Shown piece by piece: positions 23,780-36,505 of a stretch of DNA of 64,000 bases (position 1 is the stretch's first letter; the number at the start of each line of letters is the position of its first letter). The translations under genes were made by a program, and so were the position numbers. The notes beneath the pieces were generated by a model. It ran no database searches, was not told where the DNA came from, and saw only the letters and a list, made by a program, of their open reading frames with translations. The DNA lies in NCBI RefSeq assembly GCF_030272615.1, contig NC_081412.1:477469657-477533656 (forward strand), read 5' to 3'. The stretch comes from Cryptomeria japonica (taxonomy: Eukaryota; Streptophyta; Pinopsida; Cupressales; Cupressaceae).

Positions 23780-24690
23780 CATTGAGAACCCTAAGGAAAC
23801 ATCTAGCACTAATCATACAATTTTTAACAACCCCTTTTATAATCATGATAAGCGTAAGGCCTCCATTCCAAGCTTGCAGAAAAATAAGGCTAATTATACC
23901 AATGATTATCACAAATACACCATCAACCATATTATCCAAGTTGATGAGACCATTTCCACCATAACGGTCAAAGCCAAAACCTCTAATTATGCAGTCACTA
24001 CTCATTGCTCTAAGGTTATTCTCCAAGGAGCACCATCTAATCCCTTGCCAACAAGAATATACAATATAGTTAACCATCTAAAGAAAAATCCTACACACAT
24101 ATTTATTTTCAAACTCTTGCATATCTCCCCGAGTCATAGAGAAATCATAGACAAAGCCTTGTGTTAGTCCTTGGTACCTAGCGACATTTATGTAAACACC
24201 CTTCAAGCCATGGTCAAAAATCTAGTTGCCATACCTCATGTCACTTTCATGCAACAAGATATTACTATGCATAAGCCTTCTCATAATCACCCTCTACACC
24301 TTGAAGTGTTTGCCCTGCATAAACACAAATTTAGGAGAGTGTTGATAGATGTGAAATAAATCTAAATATCTATATGTTAAATAAGGTTAAGACATTAGCA
24401 TGCTATGAGCACAGTGTTTATGCCTCTAAAAATATCAATATCAAAGTTTATGTTGATATAGAACGTCCATCTAAGGGGGTGATCACCTTACCAATAAGAC
24501 TTGGGCCAATAACAAGAGATAGAATAATTCAAGTCCTAGATCATGAATTGGGTTATAATATTCTCATTATTCGCCTATGGATCCATGCCATACAAGCGAT
24601 CCCTTCAACATATCATCAATGTGTCAAATTCCCCTATAATGGCGTTAAAAACACTATAACAGGATATCCTAATCCCTTTTAACACTGTAA
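23780..24690 (+). pseudogene. Tat-type Ty3/gypsy gag-protease linker and protease region
   Basis: Homologous to 61276-62086. Shared stations are LLHISPSHREIIDKAL, DIYVNTLQAMVKNL, the protease strand FRRVLIDVK, and WIHAIQAIPSTYHQCVKFPY. The protease active site, D-N-G in the better copy, is D-V-K here, so catalysis is lost. Three or more frame shifts. The 5' part (LTR, gag) is missing; R1 copy 1 ends only about 60 bases upstream. Confidence 0.8.
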
Positions 24691-24959
24691 TGACTTGAAA
24701 TAAAATACAAATAACAAGGTCCCCATAAATTGAGAGGTTCCACTCACCCCACATCTTCAATCTTTGTCACTATGTGGTACATCAACTCCTTCCACATCCA
24801 TTCTTGATATGAAGCTTCACATTAATGACAAGAGATGCATAGAGTACTCCTACAGGGAGGCCTTCTACGTTGGAAAGTTTCCCATTCACCTAAAACCTTC
24901 GAGAAGACCCTGCCAAACCATAAGGATCAACACAAAGGCAAAGCTATAGTACAATACTC

Positions 24960-25735
24960 ACCTTCCTCCTCTTTTATTAGATGGGAAAACTAAATGATGA
25001 GTATCTTGAAGAGGAAATTTGCAAATGTTTGTACCAAGATGAAGAAGATATTCCACCAGCCCAACTTCCCTTCAATGCTATAAATACATGGCTATGATGG
25101 CACTATCAGCCTTGGAGAACAAACCAAGGATTAATGTAACTTGTCCTTCCAAAAAAGAATCCAAGAAATCAAGGAATGGTATATGGGTAGATTAAACAAG
25201 GTTCCATGAGCCAAAGTAAAGTGCCATAAGTATTGGGTAAAATTGAAACTCCATTGCCTCCTTCTGAAGAATTTAGTGTAGCCCCCATGGAAGGATCTTA
25301 AGAGGAGAGTGATATTGAGACTGATTCCCATGATTATGAATGGGATTCCCTTTATAGCACTATAACTTATACACTAGATAAACCATATGGCCCTTCAGCC
25401 TCCCTGTAAAGACAATATTGCCTATGACGAAAAAGAGATAGACCCTAATTCTATTAGACAAGATCCAGATCACTACATATGTACCCTGGCTTCTAAACCT
25501 ATCTCTTATTCTGATAGCAATGATGGAATTTTCCTTGTGTACCCCCACCTCATAGATTCGACTCAACAAGATACATCGCGCTTAGATTGGTTTAAAAATG
25601 ATGAAACAATAGCCGAATTCCTCATAGTTCATCATGGTCTACTGTTAAGAGATTATAAAGCCATCTTTTCTATAGATATTGATAGAGAGGCATATTTTGG
25701 AGAAGCTAGTTCATCTCCTAGTCAATAAAATGAGA
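24960..25735 (+). pseudogene. Tat-type gypsy linker before reverse transcriptase
   Basis: The open part at 25387-25728 includes LDWFKNDETIAEFL and DREAYFGEAS, paralogous to LDHFQNDEVIIEFL and NSATYFGVDA at 63330-63460. Acidic, low-complexity linker of unknown role that separates protease from RT in this lineage. Upstream of 25387 only short acidic pieces remain. Confidence 0.7.
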
Positions 25736-25969
25736 ACATAAATAGCAGGTCTCATAGTGAAAACTGAAAGGCACTCTCCGGTCGAAAAAAAAAAGGAAAA
25801 ACAAATGACACATGCAATGGTGAAAACCTCTATGAGGCGCTCGTACATGGGAGAACAAATAGCTTACCTATTGATCAAGAGATATCCTGACTACTGATAG
25901 AGTGATCTGAAGAAGTTAATCTAGGGGATAGTGAGAATGTCAGAAAGACCCACCTTGTTGAATCTCTAC

Positions 25970-27240
25970 GGTTGGAAGAGAAAGAAAGCTTTATCAAAAT
26001 TTTCAAAGAGAGACAAGTAAACTTTGCTTGATCCTATGCCAACATTTCTGGTCTAGACCTAAAACTTATTTTGCATCACTTACGACTTCTCTTATGACTT
26101 AAACTGTATAAGGAGAAATTGAGAAAAATGCATCCTCAAATAATATTTTTGGTTAAGGTAGAGTTACAAAGTTGCTCGATGTGGGTTTCATTAGACCAAT
26201 AGACTATTCTAAGTGGATTTAGAATCTAATACCAATGGCCAAACTAGATGGGGGCATCAGAATCTGCACTGATTTTAAATATTTGAACAAAGCCTATCCT
26301 ACGGATGATTTCCCTCTCCCCAACATTGACATGATTTGAGATCTCACAAAAAGACACAAAGTGCTCTCATTAATGGATGGAATTTTAGGCTATAATCAAA
26401 TAAGGATAGCCCCTAAGGATCAACACAAAACTTCTTTTACCTATCCATGGGGACTTTATTGTTGGAATGTAATAACTTTTAGACTCCAAAATATTGGCAC
26501 AACTTATTATAGGGTCGTGACCACCTTGTTTCATGATATGGTACACAATATTATGTGAATGATTTGCTAGCAAAAATATACAACCAGAGAAAACTACCTA
26601 GTTATCCTTGCTCAAATTTTTGATAGGTTAGAACAATATAATGTCTAGTTGAATTCGAAGACATTTGTTTTTAGTGTAACATCAAGAAATTTTCTTCAGT
26701 TTATAGTATCAAATAGAGGAATCAAGGTAGATCCAACTAAAGTAAAGGTTATTCTTGAGATGCCTCCTCCCTCCAACTTGAAACAACTTAGAAGTTTACA
26801 AGGAAAATTGCAGTCTATCAGAAGGTTCATCGGTCAGCTAATAGATAAATGCCAACCTTTTCAACATCTTCTAAAAAAGTGGGTAATATTTAAATGGACA
26901 AAACAATGCCAAGAATTCTTCCAAACATTAAAAGACTACTTGCTTACAACACCAATGCTAGTACTATCGACACCTGGAAAGCCTATATTATTATACATCT
27001 TTTCTAAAAACTCATCTCTAGGATCCCTCTTGGCACAACATGATGATCAAGGGAGAGAGTGAGCTATCTTTTATATCAGTAGGACATTGGTTGGATATGA
27101 ATTGAACTTTGCTCAAATTTAATGAGCATGCCTTGTAGTCATTTTTGCATCACAAAATTTGTGACATTACATTATAAGCCATAAACTAAAGCTAATAGCA
27201 ACCATAGTTCCACTGAAATATCTCCTAAGAAAAGAGGTGC
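25970..27240 (+). pseudogene. Tat-type gypsy reverse transcriptase and RNase H
   Basis: RT is recognisable from the pre-RT motif near 26020 (SYANISGLD, then KLRKMHPQI) through GFIRPIDYSKW, RICTDFKYLNKAY and LSLMDGILGYNQIRIAPKDQ. The active-site box near 26553-26570 reads Y-V-N-D instead of Y-V-D-D and sits in a shifted frame. The thumb/connection is intact at 26649-27062 (FIVSNRGIKVDPTKVKVILE; RRFIGQLIDKCQPF). RNase H begins at PILLYIFSKNSSLGSLLAQH and decays after 27062. Closest in style to the Tat (Ogre/Retand) branch. Non-functional. Confidence 0.85.
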
Positions 27241-27279
27241 TAACTAACAAGTTGGATAAATAGACCATGTGATCCTCAG

Positions 27280-27850
27280 TGAATTCAACATCAAATACAT
27301 GGATAGGAATGCTATTAAAGGGTTAATAATAGTAGATAAATTAGTAGACACTCCGCTTCCAACTCATCACCCTATATTGATTTATTTCCCTGATGAATCG
27401 ATATTCACTATCATCACCTCAAGATAGAAATTATACTTTTATGGGTCTTATACAAATCATGGAGTGGGGGTAGGAGGCTTTATTGTAACACCATAAGGAG
27501 ATGCAATCCCAAATTCTTATAGAATCAATTTCCCTTGCACCAAAAACATGGTGGAGTACAAGGCTCTTATACAAGACTTTGAACAACAATGCAATAGAAA
27601 ATCAAGGACCTACAAGTATACAGAGATTCACAAATATTCACAAAGCAAGTCAATGGTGATTATTTGACCAAGGATGACAATTTGATGCCATATAAGTGCA
27701 TAGCAGATGAATTCAAGCAATATTTTGACCACATCACCTTTGAGCAAGTTCCCTGTGTCCACAAAAAAGTAGCATATGCTATGATGATAGTAGGATCTCT
27801 CTTGGATATGCTGAGAAATGTAACACATTTTGAGTTCTTAGTAGAATAGT
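27280..27850 (+). pseudogene. Second, archaeal-type RNase H domain of a Tat-lineage element
   Basis: After the first RNase H and a short connector a second RNase H start is seen: KLYFYGSYTNHGVGVGGFIV (first catalytic Asp changed to Tyr), then SYRINFPCTKNMVEYKAL with the conserved Glu. The open stretch at 27664-27849 continues toward YAMMIVGSLLDML. Dual RNase H, with the second next to integrase, is a known mark of the Tat branch and supports that assignment. Confidence 0.75.
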
Positions 27851-28059
27851 TGATGATTCCCACCTACAAGGTTCTCCAATTTGAGTGTGTGTGTAATTGT
27901 TAGTCCAAACTCCCCTTGGTAAAAGGACATCTAAGCCTACTTACATGACCAATACCTATCACTTGATATTACCTGTAACCACTGGAATATGTTGATACAA
28001 CAAGCCTCTCGATATGCTATCATCACAAACACCCTATATCAAAAAAGTCTCAATGGAAC

Positions 28060-29165
28060 TCTTCTCAAATGTTTTGAGTCATAAGAAACACAAAAAGCTT
28101 TAAAGGAAGTACACAAAGCTATTTGTGGGGCTCATTCTAGTGGTCTTGCTTTGGTGAAGAAGTTTTTGCATACCAGATATTATTGGCCAACCATGGAGAA
28201 AGACACATAAAAGTTTGTTCCGAAGTGTTGGCAATGTTAGATACATGGTGATCTCATTCATGCATCGCCACATGGTCTCCAACCTATAATATCACCATGG
28301 CCTTTTTAACGATGGTGAATTGACCTTGTGGGGAAGATCAACCCTACCTCTTCTAATGGACACAAATTTATTCTTACTATTGTAGAATATTTCACTAAGT
28401 GGGTGGAAACAATTCCTCTCACTTGTATAACCGACAAACAAATAGCTAAATTTATCCTCAATTATTTTATATGCCAGTATGTAATACTTCAATTCATCAT
28501 CACAAATAATGGTTTCCCTTTCAAAACCAAGATGCCTACAAACTTTATGACAAGTTCCACATCCAACATCATTTTGCTACATCCTTTTATCCACAAAGTA
28601 ATGGTCAAGCAGATGCAACCAACAAAATAATCCTTAAAATCCTTAAAAAGGTTGTCAATGATGTTGGTAGTGATTGACATCTATAGTTAAATCTTTCTCT
28701 CTGGGCTTATTGAACATGTGTGTGCACCCCCACAAGTGCTACTCCTTATTCCCTTGTATGTATTTGAGGTTATTCTACCCATTAAGGTTGAGTTACCATC
28801 TCTCTGAGTTTCACTACAACACTTGATTCTAGAGGAAGACTATTGAGTTGAGAGATTGCAAGAACTAGAGATGCTTGATGAAAAGTGACAAAGTACCTTC
28901 AATCACTTACAATCATACCAGAACCACCTAAGGAGAAGCTACAACAAGAGATTAAGAGTGAGATTCTTTGAAATCAAAGACCTAGTCCTAATGGAAAATT
29001 AGAAAAGTTTTGTAGAAATGGAAAAACCAAGGAAGTTTGAGTTGAACTAGTTGGGACCTTATATCATTATAGGAGCTTTTGAGAATGGTGCATACCAATT
29101 ATCAAAATAGAAGGTGAGTCATTACCTAGACCAATCAACAACATGCACCTTAATAAATACTATGC
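28060..29165 (+). pseudogene. Tat-type gypsy integrase
   Basis: HHCC finger: EVHKAICGAHSSGLALVKKF ... YYWPTMEKD ... CWQC (28105-28240). The core follows PWPF and IDLVGKINPTSSNGHKFILT. The first Asp is kept, the second is Asn (IITNNGFPF), and the Glu position reads Asp (NGQADATNK). The C-terminal part has LRVRFFEIKDLVL and ends at about 29165 after LGPYIIIGAFENGAYQL. The enzyme would insert cDNA; substitutions in two of three catalytic residues and many stops make this copy dead. Confidence 0.85.
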
Positions 29166-29189
29166 CTAGTGCTTAGAGGATCCTATGTC

Positions 29190-29760
29190 AAAACCCACAA
29201 GGTTTAAAATTACAAAAAAAAAATTGAAAAAAATAGTCACCTTGATGAAAACATAGCAAACTAGCATCTTGTATGACCACCAAAAGAAATTTAAAAAATT
29301 TAAAAAATAAAAAGAAATAATCTCCCCTAGATTGAAAACCTAGCAAACAGGCACTTTGGGTAAGTACCATGATGGAAACCTAGCAAACAGGTGCCATGTG
29401 TAGAGATGACAACTCCACCATCTATCAACATTTCACCTATAGAAACATGCCCATTTCCTTTCATCATGTTGATAAAGTGATATCCGCCTTGGACTGAGAG
29501 GCACTAGCCTTGGTGGTCGAACCTAGTACACCATGTCATTCACTCCTTTTGATTATCACATCATAATCTTGCAGTCCGTACTAGGGGCAAATCCTTAATC
29601 ATCCAAAAAATGATAAAATGTCCTAAAAAATAAAATAAAAAATCATAAAATTTCCCCTAAAAAATCCAAAAAATCATAAAATGTCCTAAAAAAATCCCAA
29701 AAAATCATAAAAAGTCCTTAAAAATTCCCTAAAAATCACAAAACTTGTAAATCAATGCAA
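29190..29760 (+). repeat. Short degenerate repeats after integrase
   Basis: 29235-29395: three copies of a 'gaaaacctagcaaacaggca' type unit. 29600-29760: A-rich tandem built on 'aaaaaatcataaaatgtcct'. Such reiterated 3' leader sequence after pol is common in Tat-type elements. Confidence 0.6.
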
Positions 29761-31089
29761 TAAACTATCCCTTGTAGATTGAATACCTAAGCAAATACTC
29801 AGCAAGCATTCAACAAGTCAACAACATACAAACTATTATTAAAGTCTATAATCAATCTGATCACATGTCTTGTTAATCAATCCATTGATCAAACCCTATC
29901 AAACATCAACATGTCTTGCACAAGGAAGGGTACACTCGAAACCAAAAAAATTGGTCTTATACAAGGTATTCACTCTCTGAAACCAGACATTCTTATCAAT
30001 CATCACATCAAGCAATCAAACAATGACACAAGTCAGTATGGTTGTTGGATTTTATCCTAATTAGTCCTATCTTTATCAATTTATGACGGATCATGTTTCT
30101 ATGCTACTCAAGGATGTCCACAGGTGACTAGAGGAGTCAAGATGGTTTGTGATCCTTTTTCTTTGTATGTTGTTTGTGGTGTGTTTCCATGAAGTTCTGG
30201 GGCAGAGGCAACAAGTATCCTATGCAAAACAAAAATGAAAGTCGAGGACAAAAATGCTTGTGACTATCAGACATACCTCGACCCTTAATACAACAACCGT
30301 AGAATGGATAAACTCACTCCTTGTCTACTATGTGTTTGATACTACAATGGGATTTCTCTTACACCTTGGTATTTCATACCTTGGTGTACAAAAATCCATT
30401 GATATATAATAAGGCTCAATTTTATGATGAAATTGTTGCACTACCTAAAAGCACAAAAATTCATGTCATTCATATCATCTATCATTCAATCCTACTCATC
30501 TCATACTACTTAATCCTTTGCACTAATAATTCTTTTGTCAAAACAATGGGTCATGACGAAATAGTACTTTGACATGCAAAAAGAAGTCCATCCTACATTC
30601 ATGTTAGAATATAAGCATATCATAATAATATCATAACACATATCTACATCCCATTACATTGTAATAAAGGTAAAACATTAAAAGTGATACACCATCCTAC
30701 ACGTATGATTATGTTAGTATGCATATATAAATATATATTAGAAGTCATATAGCATATATGGGAACATGAATGTGAGAATCATTATATAATACATATATAG
30801 TACACAAAAATGTTCATATATTTGCATCCATCCATGATAGAAAGCATGTATCATATAGAAACATCATTTTGTCACATAAACCATCATACATCATGCCATT
30901 CATTGCATAATAAACATCACTAAGAGAATCATCATGCATATAAGGAAAAAACACATCATAAATATCACCGCTAAAACTGCATCTCATACATATATCTCAT
31001 AAATATGTGTTAGAGTACAGAATCATGATACAAATAGCCCAAAGGCTCAACCAAGTGTCTATAACAAAAATATCAACCAGTTCTCTCTC
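29761..31089. other. Non-coding AT-rich interior between pol and the antisense ORF
   Basis: No domain recognised. 30600-31020 is rich in 'cat'/'ata' repeats. Interpreted as the 3' non-coding part of the gypsy element. Confidence 0.4.
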
Positions 31090-32100
31090 TATCCTTAGTA
31101 TGAGCCCCTCTAGGTTGTCCACTGGAAACATCCTCTAGAGGTCTTGAAGGTGGTGGAGGTGGACCCATCACACCACCACTACTAGTTGTGGCCTAAGACT
31201 GTGACCTACTTTGTGATTTTCTTTGGGATATAAACACTCGATAACTAGGAGCTCTCTAACCTACAGAGACCACTGCCTCATAGTATCTCCTCTAGTATGA
31301 TGTCTCATTATTAGCCTCAAATAACAAATCTACCATCTGATATGCATCAATACCAGCGACAAAATATCTTTGATAGGAATAAATGCATTGTTGTACCCCA
31401 CTCATCACATCATCCCACTCGCAAAAAAATAGATCCCTCTTTGCAACGACCAAGTCCCACTTGATCTGTAACTAGTCTCTCTCAGCAATAATGGGCTCAT
31501 GCTCCTACATCCATGTCTCTTGATCCTATGCAAATTAGGCTCTATCCTTAGCCCTAGGTCACTATGCTATAGGTAATGCAAATAATAAGTCTTGAACGCG
31601 ACCCTCAAGATCTTGAATCTGTCCTCTAACAACCTATGGAATTGGGATCAACATGACATCCTCACCAGCTGATACATCCTCTAACATAGGCATATGTATA
31701 TCTGGCACATTTTCCTCAACCAGATCCCCATTGAAAAGTATCATCCCCACATGTGACACCCTCCTCTCTACAAGCCTCCTCACCCACCATCTCTGCATCA
31801 TCATCATCATCATCATCAGCCCCCTCATCTAAATTAACATAATCATCTAACTTATTTTAATCATAAGAGTTGGAGGATCTCGATGATGTGTCATCACTAT
31901 CTTCTGAGGTCTTAATGATCTCTACCTCCATCTCCTCATCTCCCTCCTCTCATATTTCCATCTCCAGGGCACCACCTCCTAGGGCCTATCCTGCATCCAC
32001 TCCTCCACCCTCATCTTCACCTCCAAACCTAACACCTCTCCCCCTACCTCTCCTCCTCCCTCCATCTCTACCTTTCCCCTAGCTCTCCTCCATCCTTTCC

Positions 32101-32820
32101 GACTAAAGTAGTCACCGGCAAGGAGGGACCTCAAAGAGACCAGTCCAAACTGATCAACAAGAGTTAACACAACAAAAACACACAAATATGATGAAGACAA
32201 ATGCAGAATAAATTGTTTTATTGCATGAAAAGTCAATTACATCCAACCGGCATCAACCAGGCTACAACATATTGGCACATAGGCTTGCAGGGACCTAGAA
32301 TCGAAAGATCTATCTTCTAAGTAGTATCTATCTGATACTCCTTTATCTCCCAACTGATTGTCCCTCATTTCTAAAGAATGATTACAAATATATATATATA
32401 TATATATCGATCCAAAGGATCAGGTCGACCCAAAAGGATCAAAACCCAAACGAGAAATGAATGAAGTTGGCCTCTGGAAAAATCCCAAAGGATGAAATGT
32501 AGAAGGTTGGCCACACATTAAGAAACATCGAGATCGATGTCCAAGGCTTTGCAAGCATCGAAATGGGTTCTGGTAGATCACCAAAATAGGTCTCAGGCAA
32601 TCGGTAACCATGGAACAATCTGGTAACAAGAAACTGTCAAGGAAACCAATAGCGATATATTGCTGGAAAGTGATCCAAATGAGGTGTGGTTAGAAAGAAA
32701 TCAGGGTGATTAGGTCTTCAAGAAGAATCCAACTCCACAGGAAGCCGATGTGCCAAAATGAGGACACACAGAAAGGAAAACTGAAATTGCAAACAAAAAA
32801 TAAATTTTTTTGGGTTGATG
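32101..32820 (-). mobile_element. Probable LTR-derived insertion within the PMD pseudogene
   Basis: PMD-type Gly-rich coding sequence flanks both sides. The intervening 0.7 kb has minus-strand TGTGTCCTCATTTTGGCA near 32770, an AATAAAA signal near 32210 and a U5-like T/G-rich end near 32110-32190. No target duplication could be found, so bounds and class are uncertain. Confidence 0.35.
32387..32408. repeat. (AT)n microsatellite
   Basis: About eleven uninterrupted AT units. Confidence 0.85.
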
Positions 32821-34203
32821 CAAGATTGCTATGAACCAAGGATGCTTCTGCATCACCTACCACCCCTATCTCCTCCACCTTCATCTCCACCTACACCTCC
32901 ATCACCACCTCCATCAGTACCTCCACCATCATCCCGTCCACCACCCTGTTGTCTCATCCTGCGTCCAATCACGCCAACAATAGGTACTGTGGGGTATTTT
33001 AGAGGTGTAGGCCAATGTGTTCCCCACCATATGTCATACCTATGGTGTTGTCCTAGGATCAACAATTGTTGAGCCCCAACTCCACTACACAAGACATAGA
33101 CTGTCAAACTATGTAGAAGCCACCTGCAGACTAATGCATTGTCCCCAGTTTGATACCTCTTGAGTTAACCAAGAAAAATATTCGGTACCCTATGGAATAC
33201 CCTGCACCTCACCAAACTGCTTGAGAACAAGGTTTGGTAACTATACATCTATAATCCATTGTGAATTGATAATTTAACCTATAAAATATCATTGTTGTTT
33301 GTAATAATATAAATGTTGTGAATCATTTGACCAACCCAGACAACCTGTATACGACCGCCATGTGAAATGTTCTAACACATCAATCTCATGCTGCTAGAAA
33401 AGTGTGTACCCCATAAACCTCTGATGAACTACACTGGCATACTTATAGGCATATAGTTGCTTATCCTATAACTGCACATGTACCACAGGCCTAAATACAG
33501 TTATGTGCTCCCAAGACCAAACCTAGAGGAGCATGATACTACAACTGATCGATTGTGTGCCCAGGTATAAAACTTTATGCATCTAATAATATAGCATCAC
33601 AATAACACATGGACCCCAAGCATAGACTCTAGTATCATCTATCATCTCAACTAGTACTCTATCTCAACTAGCCAGAAATCCATGATTTTGTTGATCCGAA
33701 ACCAATGTACCTACAATCAAGCTACATAGGAAAATGTTAAACTGATCATATTCTTACATCATAATGTTCCCTCCAATCTCATATAGAGCTTCAATCCCAA
33801 ACTTATCCATCTTGCACTCGTACAACTGGCACAATGCAACAATGCTTGAACGTCAATCATATGTGACACTCTCTCCATGAATGGAAATATGAAGAATGCA
33901 CCATACGTCCTCAAGAGTCAACAATGCCTCGTCAATGTGTAGATGAAATGAATTGGTCTCTGAATGCCATCTCTCCATGAGCGTTGTGATCAATTCCCTA
34001 TCGGTCGTAACCTCAGGGCATAAAAATAATGCGATAAAGACCAATATGTCGAAATAAATCTCGCTCCTCATCATCAAGTTGATGTCACAAAGCAAGGCCC
34101 CTAGAACTATTCTGGTGCACGCCAAGAACATGAAGTATAGCTTGCAAATACATGCCATTATGAGGATAAATCTATTTAGAACCCTAAAAAGTCTAATGTA
34201 CAT

Positions 34204-35025
34204 GCCTAAAAATCATGCATAATTACAGAAAATGGACAAATTCAATAATTGTGAAATCCATTTCAAACATATGCAAAAATAACAACCAATTGTGAGTCGC
34301 AAATAATAATTGTGATGTCCTTTCAACACTTACGAAACCAAATTCAATGAATGTGAACATACAGTTGTATAAATGTGAAAACCAATAGTCAAATGTGAAA
34401 CTTATAATGATTGCGGTAGTTAATGAACACTTGTGAAAAAAGATTAACAGTTACGAGAAAAATGTAATACACATGCAAAACTGTTAAATTTGACACAATG
34501 GACAAAACAATTTCAAATGACAAATTAGGTCAAAATTTGAGAAGGTACAATGAATTACTTACCTTGTTGCCTAAGCCCTTTGGTCTATCGAATGAACAAA
34601 CCCGCTTGGCCAAGTGTTTGTCACAACACCCACCATCACTCCTCAAATGCACAACTTTTGCTCCAAACTCACTCCAAATTTTATAGATTTCAAGAATGCA
34701 AATGAACCCTAAAATTCCTATTTATAGCAAAATTTTCATCCTAATTATGATTTTCACCCTTACAATCATGGTCACATCTAACTTCAACAATCTTGTCGGT
34801 TAGTCAAATGAGCTTGAAACTTTACCAAACTATAAATGTGAGATCCTAGTCATATTTTTGTTAAATTGGTCTTCAAATAAAAAAAAATTGACCAATTTCC
34901 TAAGGCAACACAATTATACCCTACCATCATCGAGACATATGAGGGCAAGGATTTTCACTTATTCTTTGAAACAATGCTTGGAAATGCATTGTCTCAAAGA
35001 GGGCGAAAATATAGACACTAAAAAT
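34204..35025. other. Non-coding stretch between the PMD ORF and 3' LTR, with polypurine-like end
   Basis: Repeated 'aatgtgaaa' boxes at 34240-34440. A purine-rich run, caaagagggcgaaaat, lies at 34995-35010, just before the LTR start, and is the candidate polypurine tract. 34960-34992 contains a small inverted repeat (acaatgctt ... gcattgt). Confidence 0.45.
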
Positions 35026-36000
35026 TGTCCTGTTACTAATATCGCTAATTATTCCCTTATATTAATTAAATAATCTTAATTATTTTATTAATCTAATTTT
35101 GTTCCTCTAGATCAATATTCATCTTTTTCATCACAAACTAATTATTATATTTCATTTTTAATTATTTAATCAATTAACTCCTTTCTCTTAATATTAATTA
35201 AATAATCCTATTATTTAATTCATCTCGATTATTTATTTTAATTAAATGATCTTTATTATTTAATTAAATTCAATTTCTATTTCCCCATAAATGAATAATT
35301 TCTTTAAATTATTTAATTATCTATGTCTTCTCAATTAAATAAATTTTATAAATTTATTTAATTGAATTTTGAATAAAAAATAATTTCTCCTCAAATTCAA
35401 ATTCAATTAATATTCCATTAATTTCAATTTTATCACATTTTCAAAAACTCAAATTCAATCCAAATGACAACTCATTTCAATTTCCTACATTACATGCCAA
35501 AATTCCTAACTGTCACTAGCTTTCAGTTCACGATTCATTCAAATTTTTGAATTAATAAATCAAATCAGTTAACTATCCAATCGATCTTTTAACTCTCAAT
35601 TAATCTTGTTCAGCTCCCAATCATGACATCTAATAGGTCAATCATCTCCCAATAAATTTAGTTTAATTAAATCATGTAAGTAGTTCACATCATAATTATC
35701 TCCTACCGTGTTGTCTCATCAAATCTTGACCATTGATCAATTTTGTCTTCAAATCAATCTTAGCCATTCAATCAAACATTCCAGAGCATATAAATTGAGC
35801 ATCAATCTCCCTATTTCAACAGCCACAATCTTTGAATTTGTGTTCCCATATTTTGTAGGTATTGTGCAACTCTAAGAGCCACAACCATATTCTGCATCAA
35901 GGAGGAGAAGAATAGTAGAAGCAATTTTCTAAGATTTGATAGGGAAATTTCATTAATTTGATTTATTCATTTTCATTGTTGAATTTCTTAGCAGGATTTT
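35026..36000 (+). repeat. 3' LTR of the first Tat-type gypsy element
   Basis: Begins TGTCCTGTTAC after the purine run. It is extremely AT-rich with repeated 'taattaaataat' boxes, as in the 55504-56911 LTR, and has a TATA box at 35787-35796. The right end is approximate (near 'cttagca' at 35988-35993). Same strand as the pol at 23780-29165. Confidence 0.6.
35787..35796 (+). promoter_or_regulatory. LTR TATA box
   Basis: catataaatt, about 760 bases into the LTR, in the same relative layout as in the second gypsy LTR. Confidence 0.45.
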
Positions 36001-36087
36001 ATTGTTGTTATAATCAAATTTGTTAATTAGATTAGGTTTTGTGGTTGCCTATTTATCTGATTAACATGGTGATTTTCCCTCATAAAC

Positions 36088-36505
36088 ATATGATTTAAAT
36101 CTATTAAGAGGATCCTTGAACCTATGAGTATGCTTCTAGATACACATTTGAGGTGATCACATGAATACATACCCTCTTGAAATTCATCAAGCACTAGTAA
36201 GGTTCTATCAAAAGGGAGATATAGAATCCTCAAAGTGACTTAGATTTTGTGTCATTTGAAGTATATGATTTAAATCCATTAAGAGGATCCTTGAACCTAT
36301 GAGTATGCTTCTAGATATACATTTTGAGGCAATCACATGAATACATACCTTCTTGCAATTAATCAAGCACTAGTAAGGCTCCATTAAAAGGAGAAATAGA
36401 ATCCTTAAAGTGACTTAAATTCTTTGTCATTTGAATTATATGATTTAAATCCATTAGGATGATCCTTGGACCTATCAGTATGCTTCTAGATATGCATACA
36501 TACAT
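36088..36505. repeat. Tandem repeat, 175-bp unit, about 2.4 copies
   Basis: Unit starts atatgatttaaat at 36088, 36263 and 36438, exactly 175 bases apart. Copies share 'aagaggatccttgaacctat' and 'tcaagcactagtaagg'. The third copy is cut after about 65 bases. Confidence 0.9.

Larger units (their letters stand above)
31090..34203 (-). pseudogene. Antisense ORF with plant mobile domain (PMD) in the 3' region of the Tat-type element
   Basis: Minus strand, starting upstream of LITTLMERWHSETNSFHLHI and LTLEDVWCILHISIHGE (34010-33860), the PMD (PF10536) signature found in MAIN-like proteins and in extra ORFs of Tat-lineage retrotransposons. Further family stations are YAWGPCVIVMLYY near 33590, VWSWEHITVFRP near 33510, and VLKQFGEVQGIP near 33220. 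A Gly-rich segment (33000-32850) and an acidic Asp run (31797-31818 TCA repeat) follow, then a Gln/Arg-rich tail. Many stops. Position between pol and the 3' LTR, antisense, matches the reported extra ORFs of these elements. Role unknown. Interrupted at about 32101-32820. Confidence 0.75.

Noticed and set aside
31870-32082. Plus-strand Ser/Pro-rich frame
   Set aside because: It is the complement of the Gly-rich and acidic part of the PMD pseudogene.
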